Below, one piece after another: positions 45,616 to 55,771 of a stretch of DNA of 64,000 nt. Each line of letters starts with the position of its first letter. Position 1 is the stretch's first letter. The notes beneath the pieces are model-generated. The model did not search any database. It worked only from the letters and a program-made list of their open reading frames with translations, and was not told where the DNA came from. This stretch comes from Blastomonas sp. AAP53. Lineage in GTDB: Bacteria; Pseudomonadota; Alphaproteobacteria; Sphingomonadales; Sphingomonadaceae. The stretch covers positions 1 through 64,000 of the forward strand of contig NZ_ANFZ01000019.1 in NCBI RefSeq assembly GCF_000331245.1. Direction: 5' to 3'. A program made the position numbers and the translations under genes.

Positions 45616-46731
45616 TTACTCCTGCCCGGCCACCTTGATCTGCTTGCCCAGCATCGTCTTCACATACAATCGCTGCACCATCACGTAGATGACGACTGTC
45701 AGCGGCGCAGAGAGCAAGACGCCCAGAAATCCGAAGATCAGGCCCGCTGCCACAACTGCGAACAGCAACACGGCGGGCGGCACATCGACTGCCTGCTTCT
45801 GGATCATCGGCTGCAGGAAATTGCCCTGCAGCTGCTGAACCAGCAGGAATAGTCCGACAGTCCACAAGGCTGTCGTCGGCGATACGGTAAAGGCAAGCAG
45901 CACTGCAGGGATGCCCGCAATCACCGGACCGACCATCGGAATGACATCGAGCAATCCAGCAATAATTCCGAGGCCGCCTGAGGCCGGAACACCCAGCACC
46001 CACAGGCCCCCACCGGTCAGCAACGCCACAACGATCGACGACACCGCCTGCCCCATCATCCAGCCGCGCAGCCCGCGCGATGCATCGTCAAGCGCTTCGC
46101 CGACAGGCGGCTCGGCCTTTTTGGGGAGCAGCAGCAATAGGCCTCGCCGGTAGACCTGCGGGTCGCTCGCGATGAAGATCGCTCCGACAAAAACCAGCAC
46201 GAAGTTGGCAATGCCGTTGGTCGCGGTCATGGCAAAGCCGCCGAGACGCGAAGCAAGGCTGGAGAGGTCACCGCTGCCCTGCCGAACGATCTGTCGGGCT
46301 TGCTCACCCAGCCCCATATCGTCGAGCTGCGCTTCGACACGATCTATAGCAGGGGGGATGCTCTGCTGAATCGTATCGAATTCACTCGCGATCTGTGACC
46401 CGAACAGAGTAAATGCACCGGAGAATATCGCCAGTAGCAGAAAGACCGAAATGGCAAGGGCGGGGCCACGACGCATCCCGGTGAGGCGGCAGACGCGACG
46501 GGCCAGCGACGAGAATACCGCCGCCAGAACCAGCGCCGCGAAAACGAGCAGCAGAAACTGCGTCAGCTCCATCAGCAGCCAAGCGATACCGACAATCCCC
46601 AGCACCGTCAGCGTAATGGCTGCAACCTGCCCAGGGTGGACCGTGCGGGTGGCATGGTCGCTCACCGACGAGGAGTGGTCACCTTCCTGCGCAGCGTTGG
46701 TCTTGGCTGAATGGTCGGAAGCATCGATCAC
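45616..46731 (-). CDS. AI-2E/PerM-family membrane transporter
   Basis: A 371-residue inner-membrane protein. A hydrophilic N-terminal tail of about 35 residues precedes a hydrophobic helical hairpin region, a soluble loop rich in charged residues (about 110-180), and C-terminal helices containing GLGIIAGLLDVIPMVGPVIAGIPAVLLAF and the Q-rich QQLQGNFLQPMIQ motif that defines the family. Members export varied small molecules or ions; the AI-2 label is historical. It converges with ftsK. Confidence 0.9.
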   Translation of the reverse strand: MIDASDHSAKTNAAQEGDHSSSVSDHATRTVHPGQVAAITLTVLGIVGIAWLLMELTQFLLLVFAALVLAAVFSSLARRVCRLTGMRRGPALAISVFLLLAIFSGAFTLFGSQIASEFDTIQQSIPPAIDRVEAQLDDMGLGEQARQIVRQGSGDLSSLASRLGGFAMTATNGIANFVLVFVGAIFIASDPQVYRRGLLLLLPKKAEPPVGEALDDASRGLRGWMMGQAVSSIVVALLTGGGLWVLGVPASGGLGIIAGLLDVIPMVGPVIAGIPAVLLAFTVSPTTALWTVGLFLLVQQLQGNFLQPMIQKQAVDVPPAVLLFAVVAAGLIFGFLGVLLSAPLTVVIYVMVQRLYVKTMLGKQIKVAGQE

Positions 46732-46924
46732 GATCTGTGGTCTTTCATCACATGAACCCGCCGGTCTTCGGCGAAATTGAGGGGCCGAAAGGTTTTGGCA
46801 GCGATGTCACGCGAAGCGGTGCGAACACTGATATGCCCCCCGGACGGCCAGGAAGAGGCTCGTCTTGTCTGCACTACGATGGCTCAATCAACCAGTTCCA
46901 TCGGAGCGTTTCGGGCATACAGAT

Positions 46925-47266
46925 TTAAATCGAAAAGCTGGAACCGCAACCGCACCCGGAGGCAGCGTTGGGATTGGTGACCTGAAAAGCGGCCCCGCCC
47001 AGCGACTCGACGAAATCGACGGCACTGCCGCGAACCAGATCAAGGCTGATCTCGTCGACCACCAGCGAAACACCGTCCTCGACCGCTATGGTGTCGCCTT
47101 CCTCTGGCGATTCGGCAAGAGCGAAGCGATACTGAAAGCCGGAACATCCGCCACCTTCGACAGAAAGCCTCAAGATGGCAGGCTTGCCCTGCTTGGCCGC
47201 GATGGCTGCGACGCGCCGGGCAGCGCTGGGGGTCAGGATGATGGCTTCGGTGGTGAGGGTATCCAT
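46925..47266 (-). CDS. A-type iron-sulfur cluster carrier (IscA/ErpA/SufA family)
   Basis: A 113-residue HesB-like domain protein. The three cluster-binding cysteines are present: VEGGGCSGFQYRF in the middle and SGCGCGSSF at the C-terminus. It passes Fe-S clusters to apo-proteins. The ATG at 47266 (MDTLTTEAIILTPSA) gives the standard family length; the frame runs further upstream but through the ompA terminator region. Which of the three subfamilies it belongs to cannot be fixed without a tree; no isc or suf genes are adjacent. Confidence 0.92.
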   Translation of the reverse strand: MDTLTTEAIILTPSAARRVAAIAAKQGKPAILRLSVEGGGCSGFQYRFALAESPEEGDTIAVEDGVSLVVDEISLDLVRGSAVDFVESLGGAAFQVTNPNAASGCGCGSSFSI

Positions 47267-47341
47267 AAGGCCAACATAAGCCTTGGCGAGGCGTCCGGCA
47301 AGCGATGCCATCGAACTTGCCTGTGTGCCGTTGATTGGCAC

Positions 47342-47370
47342 AAAAAAAGGGCCGGTCCGAAGACCGACCC
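47342..47370 (-). terminator. Intrinsic terminator of the ompA gene
   Basis: On the minus strand a 9-bp stem GGGTCGGTC / GACCGGCCC (one G-T pair) encloses a UUCG tetraloop and is followed directly by seven T residues. It lies 37 bases after the OmpA-family stop codon. This is a textbook Rho-independent terminator. Confidence 0.92.
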
Positions 47371-47407
47371 TCTTTTGCATTCCAGACCCGAAAGTCCGGA
47401 AAATGAC

Positions 47408-48526
<1,119 letters not shown>

Positions 48527-48748
48527 GTTTATTCCCCTTTTAATTAGGATTTGGAACGACAACTCGGCAACGTTACTAACGCCATCAACCTGCCCGCGCA
48601 AGCGTGGTTTTGGCCGGAGTGTTGCCGAAATGTCGCCATTTCAGGGGGTGTCAGGCAAAAAGTGACGTCACCTCAGGCGCAGCCGGTTGATCGGCCGTCA
48701 GACTGGGTAACATCACGAATCATAAACGCAGAACGCTCGAAAGATCAA

Positions 48749-49192
48749 TCATGTAACGGCCAAGAGACCCGCCGAACGCAATGCGGCGAGCATGCCGGCA
48801 AGGGTCGCGCGCGCTTCGGCATCGATCGTTTCGCCGCCTGATGGATCAGCGATTGCGGGGGCAGCGACCCAGCCGCTTCCGTCATATTGGCATACGGCTC
48901 CTGCTGCCCGGTCAAACAGGCGCATGCCCGGAACTGCCGGAGCAAATCGCCATCCGCCTTCGCTGAAAACTCCGATTTTTGCAGAATGCCCGGCCCATGC
49001 GCCCAGCGGCGCGGGGCCGATGATCCACGCATCGCCAGGCTGCGGCGACAGTGCCGAAGGATCGTTGGCCCGCGCCACGACACTACCCGGCAGCAGCGCG
49101 TCGATCAGCAGTAGCGCCTCGTTGTGGGTGATTTCCTTTTGTGCTTGAGCCGCATAGAGCAGCGGCAGTGCGATGTTGGGGGTGCTGGACAT
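48749..49192 (-). CDS. DUF2793 domain protein, last gene of the GTA-like cluster
   Basis: A 147-residue protein beginning with the DUF2793 pattern: LPLLYAAQAQKEITHNEALLLIDALL, then PGDAWIIGPAPLGAWAGHSAKIGVF and GGWRFAPAVPGMRLFD. The domain is common in tail-tip or spike proteins of alphaproteobacterial phages and GTAs, where it probably mediates attachment or assembly; here it stands almost alone, followed by an Ala-rich helix. It lies 34 bases after the large tail-tip gene on the same strand. Its exact role is unknown. Confidence 0.82.
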   Translation of the reverse strand: MSSTPNIALPLLYAAQAQKEITHNEALLLIDALLPGSVVARANDPSALSPQPGDAWIIGPAPLGAWAGHSAKIGVFSEGGWRFAPAVPGMRLFDRAAGAVCQYDGSGWVAAPAIADPSGGETIDAEARATLAGMLAALRSAGLLAVT

Positions 49193-49226
49193 GATGAGCC
49201 CTCCTTGCGGGACAGGAATTGCGAGA

Positions 49227-51419
49227 TCAAAGGGGAAGCGCCAGCCATAAGGGCGGTGACAGGCCCAAAGCCCCGCGCTGGACCACGGCAGCCTCGATCG
49301 ACACCGACGCGACAGATCGAAGGGCCGCCATTGTCACCGTATCAAGCGCCAGCCTGGGTTCGGAGACCTCTGTTTCGGACTGGACCACACCGTCGACGTA
49401 GATTTTCACGCGATAGGCCTCGATGGCTTCGCCCAGCGGGACATCGACCTCGTCACGCCAGGCAAAACCGCTGCGGCTGCGGCGGGTCCAGTTGATCGTG
49501 ACCGCTCCTTCAGCGCCTTCTTCGACTCGGCCATGAACCGGTGAAAGGGGGCGCATGGCCCGCCCATGGTGCGTGAGATCTACCACCACAGGGGCATCGT
49601 CACCGCGACCTTGCGCCGCAGCGCGAAAATCCGGCTGTACCCCGATCCTGTCCGGTTCGACGAGCCCCAGCGCTTCGTTGACCAGTACAAACGGATCGCC
49701 TGCGATATGCCCGCCTATCGAGTCTTCTGTCCCGCCGCGCCCGCGCCACAGGCCGGACAGTCGGAACTGCCGGTCGCCCAGCGGCTGCACATGGGCAAAC
49801 TGGAGCAGCTCTGCACCGACCATCGCCATATTGGCGCCGCGCGCCAACGCGTCGTCACTCGCATTGACCAACGCAAAGGGCGTGTCGCGCACCAGTCGAA
49901 CGATGATGCTGCGGAGGTCATCCCGCAGCAGCGGCGTGCCGGGCCCGGGAGGCACCACCACCTGCCCCATCACCGCCCCGACCCTCAGAAAATCGAGCAC
50001 TTCGCCCAATGTTCCATCCGCCTGGACTTCATAGACATGCGCGCCGCGCCATCCAGCCGATGCCCCACCGACGGCCAAGCCTATGTGCGAATGCGCCATC
50101 GGCCTGTCGAGCGGCGAGGGCAAATCGAATATGGCAAACTGGCTTGGGCCTATCGCACCATCGGGAGCCTTGATGGCCCGCCCCGGATCGGTCGCAACTG
50201 GCAGAGGGCCAAGGCTGGGCCGATACCTGATGAGGCCCAGATCGATGCCGTCACCACTCCAGTGCCAGCGTCGCACGCGCCATAGACCGGCAACACCTTC
50301 GATCTGCACTGTTCGGCCAGGCTGCATCGCGGTGTCGAACATCGCGACGCGCAGTTCGATGCTCTCCAACCCATCGCGCCCAAGCGCCGAAAGCCGCTCC
50401 ACCCGTTCCTGCGCCAGCGCTGCGCTCATCACTGCAGGAACGTCCATCTGGCGCGTTCGGCCACTCGTGCTGGTGCCGCTGCGCCTGAGGCCCGGCTGGT
50501 AATCGCGTTCGGGTTCGTAGTAGCGCAGCACCAAGGCTTCGGGAGACGGTGCCAGACGGTGGTGATCATATGACCGTGCAGCGTCCTCGGAGCGCGGCAG
50601 CAGCGCCGCCCTGGGAATCTCGGTGGCCACGGTATCCAACGTTTCGCGCCATGCCGGCACCACCTCGCCCTCGACCTCGCGCAGCACCAGCGGAAAGCCG
50701 GTCGTGATTGTCTGCAGCGCTGCGCGCCGGCTCTCTGCCGACAGGCTCCACCCTGTCAGATGGAACTCACCATCCGGCAGCGTCCTGGATCCAGCAATGC
50801 CGCTGGCGATCGGCCCCAGCGCAATATCGCCTTCATCAGCCATCACCTCAAAGGTCAGCGAGGGGATGCGGTTGCCGAACTCCTCCAGCGCCATGTCCTC
50901 AAACACAACATAAGCGAGGCCGCGATAGGCGGGGGACTGTTCGCTACCCTCCGCAGCTGCAATCAGCGGATCGCAAGGCTGGTCGCCGTGACCAAGGTGG
51001 ACGCGAAAACCGGTCTCGCTGGTGAACACATTATCCTGCCCGCGCAACAGATTGCCCTCGGCCCAGATGCGCCCGATGCCTGCGATCGGACGGGATGACA
51101 GCGCCACGGCAAAGGACACCGAATAGCTGTAGCGTGTCGTTCCCGGCCTGCCCTTGCCGCCACCTTCACGGATGCGCCGTTCCTTGAGGTCAGTCGCCCA
51201 GATCACGGTCCCGGCAATACGAACGCGGCCATGCACGCTGGCGATCGCGCTTCCATATTGCGAGCTCTGCACAGCAAGGTCGGTGAGCCTGGGCCCCTCG
51301 CGATCGTTGGGCCGAAACAGCACCGTCTGGTCGATCGCCCGTCCCACCAGCGCGCCCAACGCGCCGCCAATCGGCCCGCCCACCAGCGTGCCCACCGTGC
51401 TGAGCACCAATGTAGCCAT
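49227..51419 (-). CDS. GTA gp15-like tail-tip/baseplate protein (Phage-tail_3 type, TIM barrel absent)
   Basis: A 730-residue tail-tip protein. The N-terminal Gly/Ala-rich segment (VLSTVGTLVGGPIGGALGALVG), GRVRIAGTVIWATDL, RYSYSVSFAVALSS and AYRGLAYVVFEDMALEEFGNRIP match the start of R. capsulatus gp15 as I recall it. Where gp15 then carries a roughly 400-residue TIM-barrel, this protein passes directly (about residue 198) to the Phage-tail_3 region and the C-terminal beta-rich domain. It should form the baseplate through which DNA leaves. A large TIM-like region is found instead in the DUF2460 protein of this cluster. Confidence 0.85.
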   Translation of the reverse strand: MATLVLSTVGTLVGGPIGGALGALVGRAIDQTVLFRPNDREGPRLTDLAVQSSQYGSAIASVHGRVRIAGTVIWATDLKERRIREGGGKGRPGTTRYSYSVSFAVALSSRPIAGIGRIWAEGNLLRGQDNVFTSETGFRVHLGHGDQPCDPLIAAAEGSEQSPAYRGLAYVVFEDMALEEFGNRIPSLTFEVMADEGDIALGPIASGIAGSRTLPDGEFHLTGWSLSAESRRAALQTITTGFPLVLREVEGEVVPAWRETLDTVATEIPRAALLPRSEDAARSYDHHRLAPSPEALVLRYYEPERDYQPGLRRSGTSTSGRTRQMDVPAVMSAALAQERVERLSALGRDGLESIELRVAMFDTAMQPGRTVQIEGVAGLWRVRRWHWSGDGIDLGLIRYRPSLGPLPVATDPGRAIKAPDGAIGPSQFAIFDLPSPLDRPMAHSHIGLAVGGASAGWRGAHVYEVQADGTLGEVLDFLRVGAVMGQVVVPPGPGTPLLRDDLRSIIVRLVRDTPFALVNASDDALARGANMAMVGAELLQFAHVQPLGDRQFRLSGLWRGRGGTEDSIGGHIAGDPFVLVNEALGLVEPDRIGVQPDFRAAAQGRGDDAPVVVDLTHHGRAMRPLSPVHGRVEEGAEGAVTINWTRRSRSGFAWRDEVDVPLGEAIEAYRVKIYVDGVVQSETEVSEPRLALDTVTMAALRSVASVSIEAAVVQRGALGLSPPLWLALPL

Positions 51420-51422
51420 GGT

Positions 51423-51836
51423 CTATCCCTTTTCCTGGAGGCACCACCGCCGCTGAACCGGCCAGGGCAAAGGCGGCGGGTGGGCGATGACTCGGCCCAG
51501 AGCGATATGCGCATGGACGAACAGTCCCCCTGCATCGATCACCGCATGAAATTGTTGAGCGGAAACCTCGCAAAGCAGGACATCGCCAGGCTGCCCGGAG
51601 GCGACGTCCTCCCATCGGCCAAATCCCGAGGCCAGAGCCCAGCCATCGAACTGCGCCAGGTTTCCGCCGCGCAACCGATAATCGGATGGCGCAATCACTG
51701 CCCGTCCGATGCGGGCAAGCGCCACCGCGACAAGGCCGACACAGTCCAGGCCGGTCACAGGATCGCGACCGTGCATCCGGAACGGCGTACCGACCAATGA
51801 CAATGCTGCCTGCGCCAGCCGGTCTGCATTGGTCAT
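51423..51836 (-). CDS. GTA gp14-like NlpC/P60 cell-wall peptidase
   Basis: A 137-residue NlpC/P60 cysteine peptidase. The nucleophile is in GLDCVGLVAVAL (C about 31), and the histidine is in QQFHAVIDAG, with a downstream polar residue completing the triad. In GTAs the homologous protein sits at the tail tip and opens peptidoglycan for DNA entry. The ATG at 51836 is one base from the stop of the upstream hub gene; ATG 51851 would overlap that gene. It is followed three bases later by the gp15-like gene. Confidence 0.88.
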   Translation of the reverse strand: MTNADRLAQAALSLVGTPFRMHGRDPVTGLDCVGLVAVALARIGRAVIAPSDYRLRGGNLAQFDGWALASGFGRWEDVASGQPGDVLLCEVSAQQFHAVIDAGGLFVHAHIALGRVIAHPPPLPWPVQRRWCLQEKG

Positions 51837-51837
51837 G

Positions 51838-52659
51838 TCAGAAGCTCGCAAAGCGGGTGAGCAGATCGTTGCCGGGCAGATGCGGTTCGCCCCGAAAGTT
51901 GATCGTATTGCCGAACCCGCCCGCGCAGGTAGCCAGCGACTTGTCGCACCCTTGCATCAGCACCGCGCGGTCGCCCGGTTGCGGCGCATCCGCCAGCCTG
52001 CCATCCAGCACCAGCGCCGCGTCGTTCTGCGCCATCAGCGCCCCGGCAAGGCCAGCATTGCCCCCACTGATCCAGCGCAGGCTACCATGGACAAAGCCCT
52101 CCGCCTCCGCTGCATCCAGCCCGATGAAGCCAAGGCCGGCCTCGCTGGTCGCCTCCATCTCGAAAACACGTTCGTACCTGGCCCTGCTGAGGCCGCAGCC
52201 CTTACCGCAGAAGATTGCCCGGCATGACGGCGATGTAACGGGAACGAAGGGTTCGTCCAGCCGCGCCTTCAGGCCACGCAGTTCGGCAGAAAAGCTCTGT
52301 CCCTCGACCGACACCGCGCCCAGATGTCCGCGCCAGAACCAGAAGGCGCCTTCGTCTGGCCGTTCCCAATCGGTCAGCCCGACCTTCACGGCAGCGCTAT
52401 CCCATCGGCCCGCCGCCAGATCGTCCGCGCGGATGAGGCCGTGGCTGAGCACACCGCCGATATCCATGTCGAGCGGATCGAAGCTGTCGTCCATCTCGAT
52501 CGCCGATGGCAGCATGCCGGGCGCTGCGTGATAGATGATATGCGCGATGCTGATGTCGCGATCATGCGCGGCAAAGCCCAGCGCGATCCCGTCTGCGCGT
52601 TCGACATGCCACAGCAGCGCGATCGTCTCCAGCGGACGGTCGAACCACCGGGTCCTCAT
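51838..52659 (-). CDS. GTA gp13-like hub protein (DUF2163, cysteine-rich)
   Basis: A 273-residue protein with an N-terminal DUF2163 region (RADGIALGFAAHDRDI, GHLGAVSVEGQSFSAELRGL) and a C-terminal phage-type domain with CRAIFCGKGC and CDKSLATCAGGFGN followed by NFRGEPHLPGND. The clustered cysteines are the ones proposed to hold an iron-sulfur cluster in the R. capsulatus GTA hub. It overlaps the DUF2460 gene by four bases. Its place between the distal tail protein and the peptidase fits the GTA order. Confidence 0.9.
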   Translation of the reverse strand: MRTRWFDRPLETIALLWHVERADGIALGFAAHDRDISIAHIIYHAAPGMLPSAIEMDDSFDPLDMDIGGVLSHGLIRADDLAAGRWDSAAVKVGLTDWERPDEGAFWFWRGHLGAVSVEGQSFSAELRGLKARLDEPFVPVTSPSCRAIFCGKGCGLSRARYERVFEMEATSEAGLGFIGLDAAEAEGFVHGSLRWISGGNAGLAGALMAQNDAALVLDGRLADAPQPGDRAVLMQGCDKSLATCAGGFGNTINFRGEPHLPGNDLLTRFASF

Positions 52660-54989
52660 GTTGCCTCGCGGATTTCGATCAGCGGCACCGAAACCGCCTC
52701 GCCCGCTGCATAGGTCGCCGCGTTCACCGTCAGCTCATCCGAAGCGAAACGCACCGGCACGTCGAACAGGAAGCCGGCCCGCACCTGTGCGCCAGCCGGT
52801 GGAGGATCGGCAAAGGCGATGATGCCGCCTGCCTGAAGCGTCCAGCCGGTCGCGGGCACCCCGTCCAACGAGATGCTGACCGACCCGGCGACCGGCCGCG
52901 TGATGCGGCGCTGCTGGCCATCGGGCGGATCGCCATAATGCTTGATCAGCGCGAATTCGGAACGGATGCCGTCGCCTTGCCCCAGCAACTGATCGGCGTG
53001 ATGCGGAGCGGCGTCACCCTCGGCAGAGCTGCAATCGAGGGGGTCGCGCAGACGGAACCCGCGCGCAGCCCCCCGCCTGGCCCGAAAGAAGCGGACGAGC
53101 TCGGTACAATCCGCTTCGGAGCGGATGCCGGGCCCGACATCGAAACTCAGGTTCGCATCGGCCCACAGGCTGTTGCGCGTTTCATGCCCGCTCACCGATC
53201 GGAAGACCTGTGTCGAAAAGCGGCTGGTGCTCTGGGCCTCGCGCCCGATGGGCAGCGGAAAGCTGACATCGTCAAAGGCCTGCATGCTTGCGTCTCCCTC
53301 TGCTTCCAGATCGAAATAGACAAATCCGTCCCGGGCGACCTGCGGCAGCGCCCAGATGAGAGTTTCGGCAACCCCGCGCGCCTTGGCGAGATCGGCGGCC
53401 CGGGCGATCGACGACCAGACGTCCGCATGTTCGGACTGCAGCACGAAGCCGCTCATGTAATGCTGCTGCGCCAGCGGATAGCCCAGCCGCTGCTGCATCA
53501 CCGCCAGCCCCGCCCGTTGCTCGGCAAAGCGCGCTTCGATCACCCAGTCATAATCTTCCAGTTGCAGCACATCGAACGCGGGCCAGGCCCAGCCGACGGG
53601 AACATTGGCACGGCGGGCATCCGGCGCTGCGGCATCGAGCACGGTTGGCAGATAGACCAGCACCAAAGATTCGACCGGCACAGGGTCCAGCGCAACGCGC
53701 ACCGCGGCGACCAGAGCGAGCGTCGAAGCCGCCAGTATTGCACCGGCAGAATCGAGCATCACCTGTTGCGCCGCATTCATCGGCGCGCGGATGGTCGGGA
53801 TCGCAACGCTCGCGGCCCCGAATGCTGCTGTGGCCGCGTTGTCATAGAGGCAGATACGGCCATCGGGCATGATCCACCACCAGGGTTCGCCAACCTGAAA
53901 GCGAACGGGAAGACCCGCTTCCGCCATGATCGCGGCAAAGGCGATGCCGACCGCCTGCAGATAGGCCATGGCATCGCCACTGGCCGGGCTGAGCAGGGTC
54001 GAAGGCGGCTCCCAGCCGGTGAGCGCAGGGTCGCCATTTTCCGCGCGCTGCTTCCAGCCGTCGGGGCAGTGCGCGTCGAACAGCTCGTAGGAAAGCGAAA
54101 CGATCGGGCTCAGGCCCCAGAGCTTTGCCTCTTGCGCCAGGCTGCGATGCCAGGCGGCGCAGGGCGGGTTGATCGCCCCGCCCTCGGTCGTCACCAGCCA
54201 CTGACCACCGACCTGCGCCAGCGAGAAATAATGGCTCATCCCGACATAATGGTTGATCGACCCGCGATAGCCCAGTCCGATGATATTGCGCACGATGCGC
54301 GCGGGCGTGAGGTTGAAACTGTCGTCATAGGCGGTCGCCATCGCCAGGCCATGCGGGGGCACCAGCACATCGCCGATCTCCAGCATCGCCCGCTCGCCCT
54401 CGCAGGCGATTGCGGTCATCTCCATCCAGCCGTTCACCGGAGCCGGCAATGGGCCCAATGCGCCATCATAATCCGGCGGGACCAGCGAGATGAACATCCG
54501 GTCGATAGCGGCAGGATGCAGCGGGTCCGCCTCGCCCGGCAAATCAAATCCACCCTCGAGAGCCGAGAACGGCAAAGTGATCTCCGCATCTTCGGGTGTT
54601 CCGCTGGCATAATTCCACAGCCGCACAAACCAGCTATGAGGATTACCCTCGGCATCGCGCCCCTCGACCGTCAATGTCGGCCCATGCACTGCATCGAGCG
54701 GCTTGACCCCCGACGAGCGCCAGCGAAAGCGCAGCGTGGTTCGGCTGTAGTCGCGGTCATGGGCATAGGCGAGGAGTGCATGATCGAACCGGTCCTCGCT
54801 CTCCCAGATCAGCCCGGCGAGCGCATCGCGATCATGAAACTGCACATCGACGCGCAATGCATCGGGCGCAGTGGTGACGACCGACGCCATCATCGGGCGC
54901 GGGAAATTCACCGTCCAGAAGCGCGGGTCGAACCGCTGGATATGGCACGCCGTCTGGTCGCGGCGCGCATCGCACAGCCAATAGGGCAT
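52656..54989 (-). CDS. GTA gp12-like distal tail protein: DUF2460 (TIGR02217) with large N-terminal TIM-barrel-like region
   Basis: A 777-residue protein. The C-terminal 215 residues are DUF2460: FPLPIGREAQSTSRFSTQV, SGHETRNSLWADANLSFDVGPG and ELVRFFRARRGAARGFRLRD are close to the family consensus. Residues 1-560 are not part of gp12 in R. capsulatus. They include a beta-rich part (1-190) and a region resembling a glycoside-hydrolase TIM barrel (about 215-540; QVGEPWWWIMPDG and GWAWPAFDVLQLEDYDWV are typical barrel-strand ends). It starts four bases after the tape-measure stop. The TIM assignment is by eye and needs a profile or structure comparison. Confidence 0.8.
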   Translation of the reverse strand: MPYWLCDARRDQTACHIQRFDPRFWTVNFPRPMMASVVTTAPDALRVDVQFHDRDALAGLIWESEDRFDHALLAYAHDRDYSRTTLRFRWRSSGVKPLDAVHGPTLTVEGRDAEGNPHSWFVRLWNYASGTPEDAEITLPFSALEGGFDLPGEADPLHPAAIDRMFISLVPPDYDGALGPLPAPVNGWMEMTAIACEGERAMLEIGDVLVPPHGLAMATAYDDSFNLTPARIVRNIIGLGYRGSINHYVGMSHYFSLAQVGGQWLVTTEGGAINPPCAAWHRSLAQEAKLWGLSPIVSLSYELFDAHCPDGWKQRAENGDPALTGWEPPSTLLSPASGDAMAYLQAVGIAFAAIMAEAGLPVRFQVGEPWWWIMPDGRICLYDNAATAAFGAASVAIPTIRAPMNAAQQVMLDSAGAILAASTLALVAAVRVALDPVPVESLVLVYLPTVLDAAAPDARRANVPVGWAWPAFDVLQLEDYDWVIEARFAEQRAGLAVMQQRLGYPLAQQHYMSGFVLQSEHADVWSSIARAADLAKARGVAETLIWALPQVARDGFVYFDLEAEGDASMQAFDDVSFPLPIGREAQSTSRFSTQVFRSVSGHETRNSLWADANLSFDVGPGIRSEADCTELVRFFRARRGAARGFRLRDPLDCSSAEGDAAPHHADQLLGQGDGIRSEFALIKHYGDPPDGQQRRITRPVAGSVSISLDGVPATGWTLQAGGIIAFADPPPAGAQVRAGFLFDVPVRFASDELTVNAATYAAGEAVSVPLIEIREAT

Positions 54990-54993
54990 GGCT

Positions 54994-55560
54994 TCAGTCC
55001 TCCATCAGCGCACGGCGCACTGCACGCGCGACCTGGCGGCTGGAGGCCTGCAGCGCCGCCGGAGCCGCCTGCGGGGCTGCATTGATGCTGATCGCGATCC
55101 GCACATCACGCGCGCCGCCCCCGCCCCGCGGCTCGATCCGGCCAAAGCCGTTCGGTACGAACAGCTCGGGCCCGCGCTCGCCGACCAGATAGGGCCGCCC
55201 CGTCGAGACCGGCCCACCGGTCGCCCTGCCCGGCAGGCCCAGCAGGCCAGAGAGCAGGCTGACGGCGGGCGGTATACCGCCTGAGCCCGATCCCCCCAGC
55301 CCGATCGCCGCCAGTCCCTTGCTGATCGCGGCCGCTGCAATCTCTTCCATCACGGCAAGCGCAATGCGCTTGAGGTCATCGAACCCCAGCGAGCCGCGCC
55401 GCAACGCCGTCAGCAGCCCTCGTTCCAGCACCTGCCCCGCCCGGCCGAGCCCTTCGATCAACGTCCCGTCGATCTGGCCGCGCATCACGACGCAGTCACG
55501 CGCAAAGCCTTGCGTATCGGCGCGTACGCTCACCAGCAGCTGTTCGATTTCGTCATCCAT
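54994..55560 (-). CDS. GTA gp11-like phage tail tape measure protein (short)
   Basis: A 188-residue protein with helical N-terminal part (DEIEQLLVSVRADTQGFARD, a segment typical of GTA tape measures), a hydrophobic Ala/Gly stretch (about 75-115) and the conserved RPYLVGERGPELFVPNGFGRI motif. It sets tail length; at this size the tail would be very short, as for R. capsulatus GTA. The ATG at 55560 overlaps the preceding stop by eight bases. Confidence 0.88.
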   Translation of the reverse strand: MDDEIEQLLVSVRADTQGFARDCVVMRGQIDGTLIEGLGRAGQVLERGLLTALRRGSLGFDDLKRIALAVMEEIAAAAISKGLAAIGLGGSGSGGIPPAVSLLSGLLGLPGRATGGPVSTGRPYLVGERGPELFVPNGFGRIEPRGGGGARDVRIAISINAAPQAAPAALQASSRQVARAVRRALMED

Positions 55561-55771
55561 CAAAGGTCTCCGGCGTATCGGGGAACAGGGAACGCAGCGC
55601 GGCGATCGCCTGGGGTTCGGGCGGCAGCGCGACGGGATCGCCGGGCACGGTCAGCGCTGCGGCCAGTTCGTCGGGGGTCGCCGCCCAGAATTCATACGGT
55701 CGCCAGCCCAGCATGCGCGCGGCAATTCCTGCCAGCGTGCGTGCCGCATCGGCAAACCTGTCCGCGCTCAT
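55553..55771 (-). CDS. GTA tail assembly chaperone (Phage_TAC_6/Rcc01693 type)
   Basis: A 72-residue protein with GWRPYEFWAATPDELAAALT, the defining motif of the Rcc01693/TAC_6 family. It probably works with the gp10-like protein to load the tape measure before tail tube polymerisation. It overlaps the gp10-like gene by four bases upstream and the tape-measure gene downstream. Confidence 0.9.
   Translation of the reverse strand: MSADRFADAARTLAGIAARMLGWRPYEFWAATPDELAAALTVPGDPVALPPEPQAIAALRSLFPDTPETFDG

Noticed and set aside
45605-45630. 7-bp inverted repeat GCCGGGC/GCCCGGC between ftsK and the AI-2E gene
   Set aside because: Overlaps the coding end of the AI-2E gene, with a 12-base loop and no T-run; too weak to call a terminator.
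48625-48660. Small hairpin GAAATG-GCGA-CATTTC (minus strand) and a GTGACGTCAC site after the DUF2793 gene
   Set aside because: Short stems, far from the stop codon and without a good T-tract in the right place; could be part of the ompA promoter region but nothing decisive is visible.
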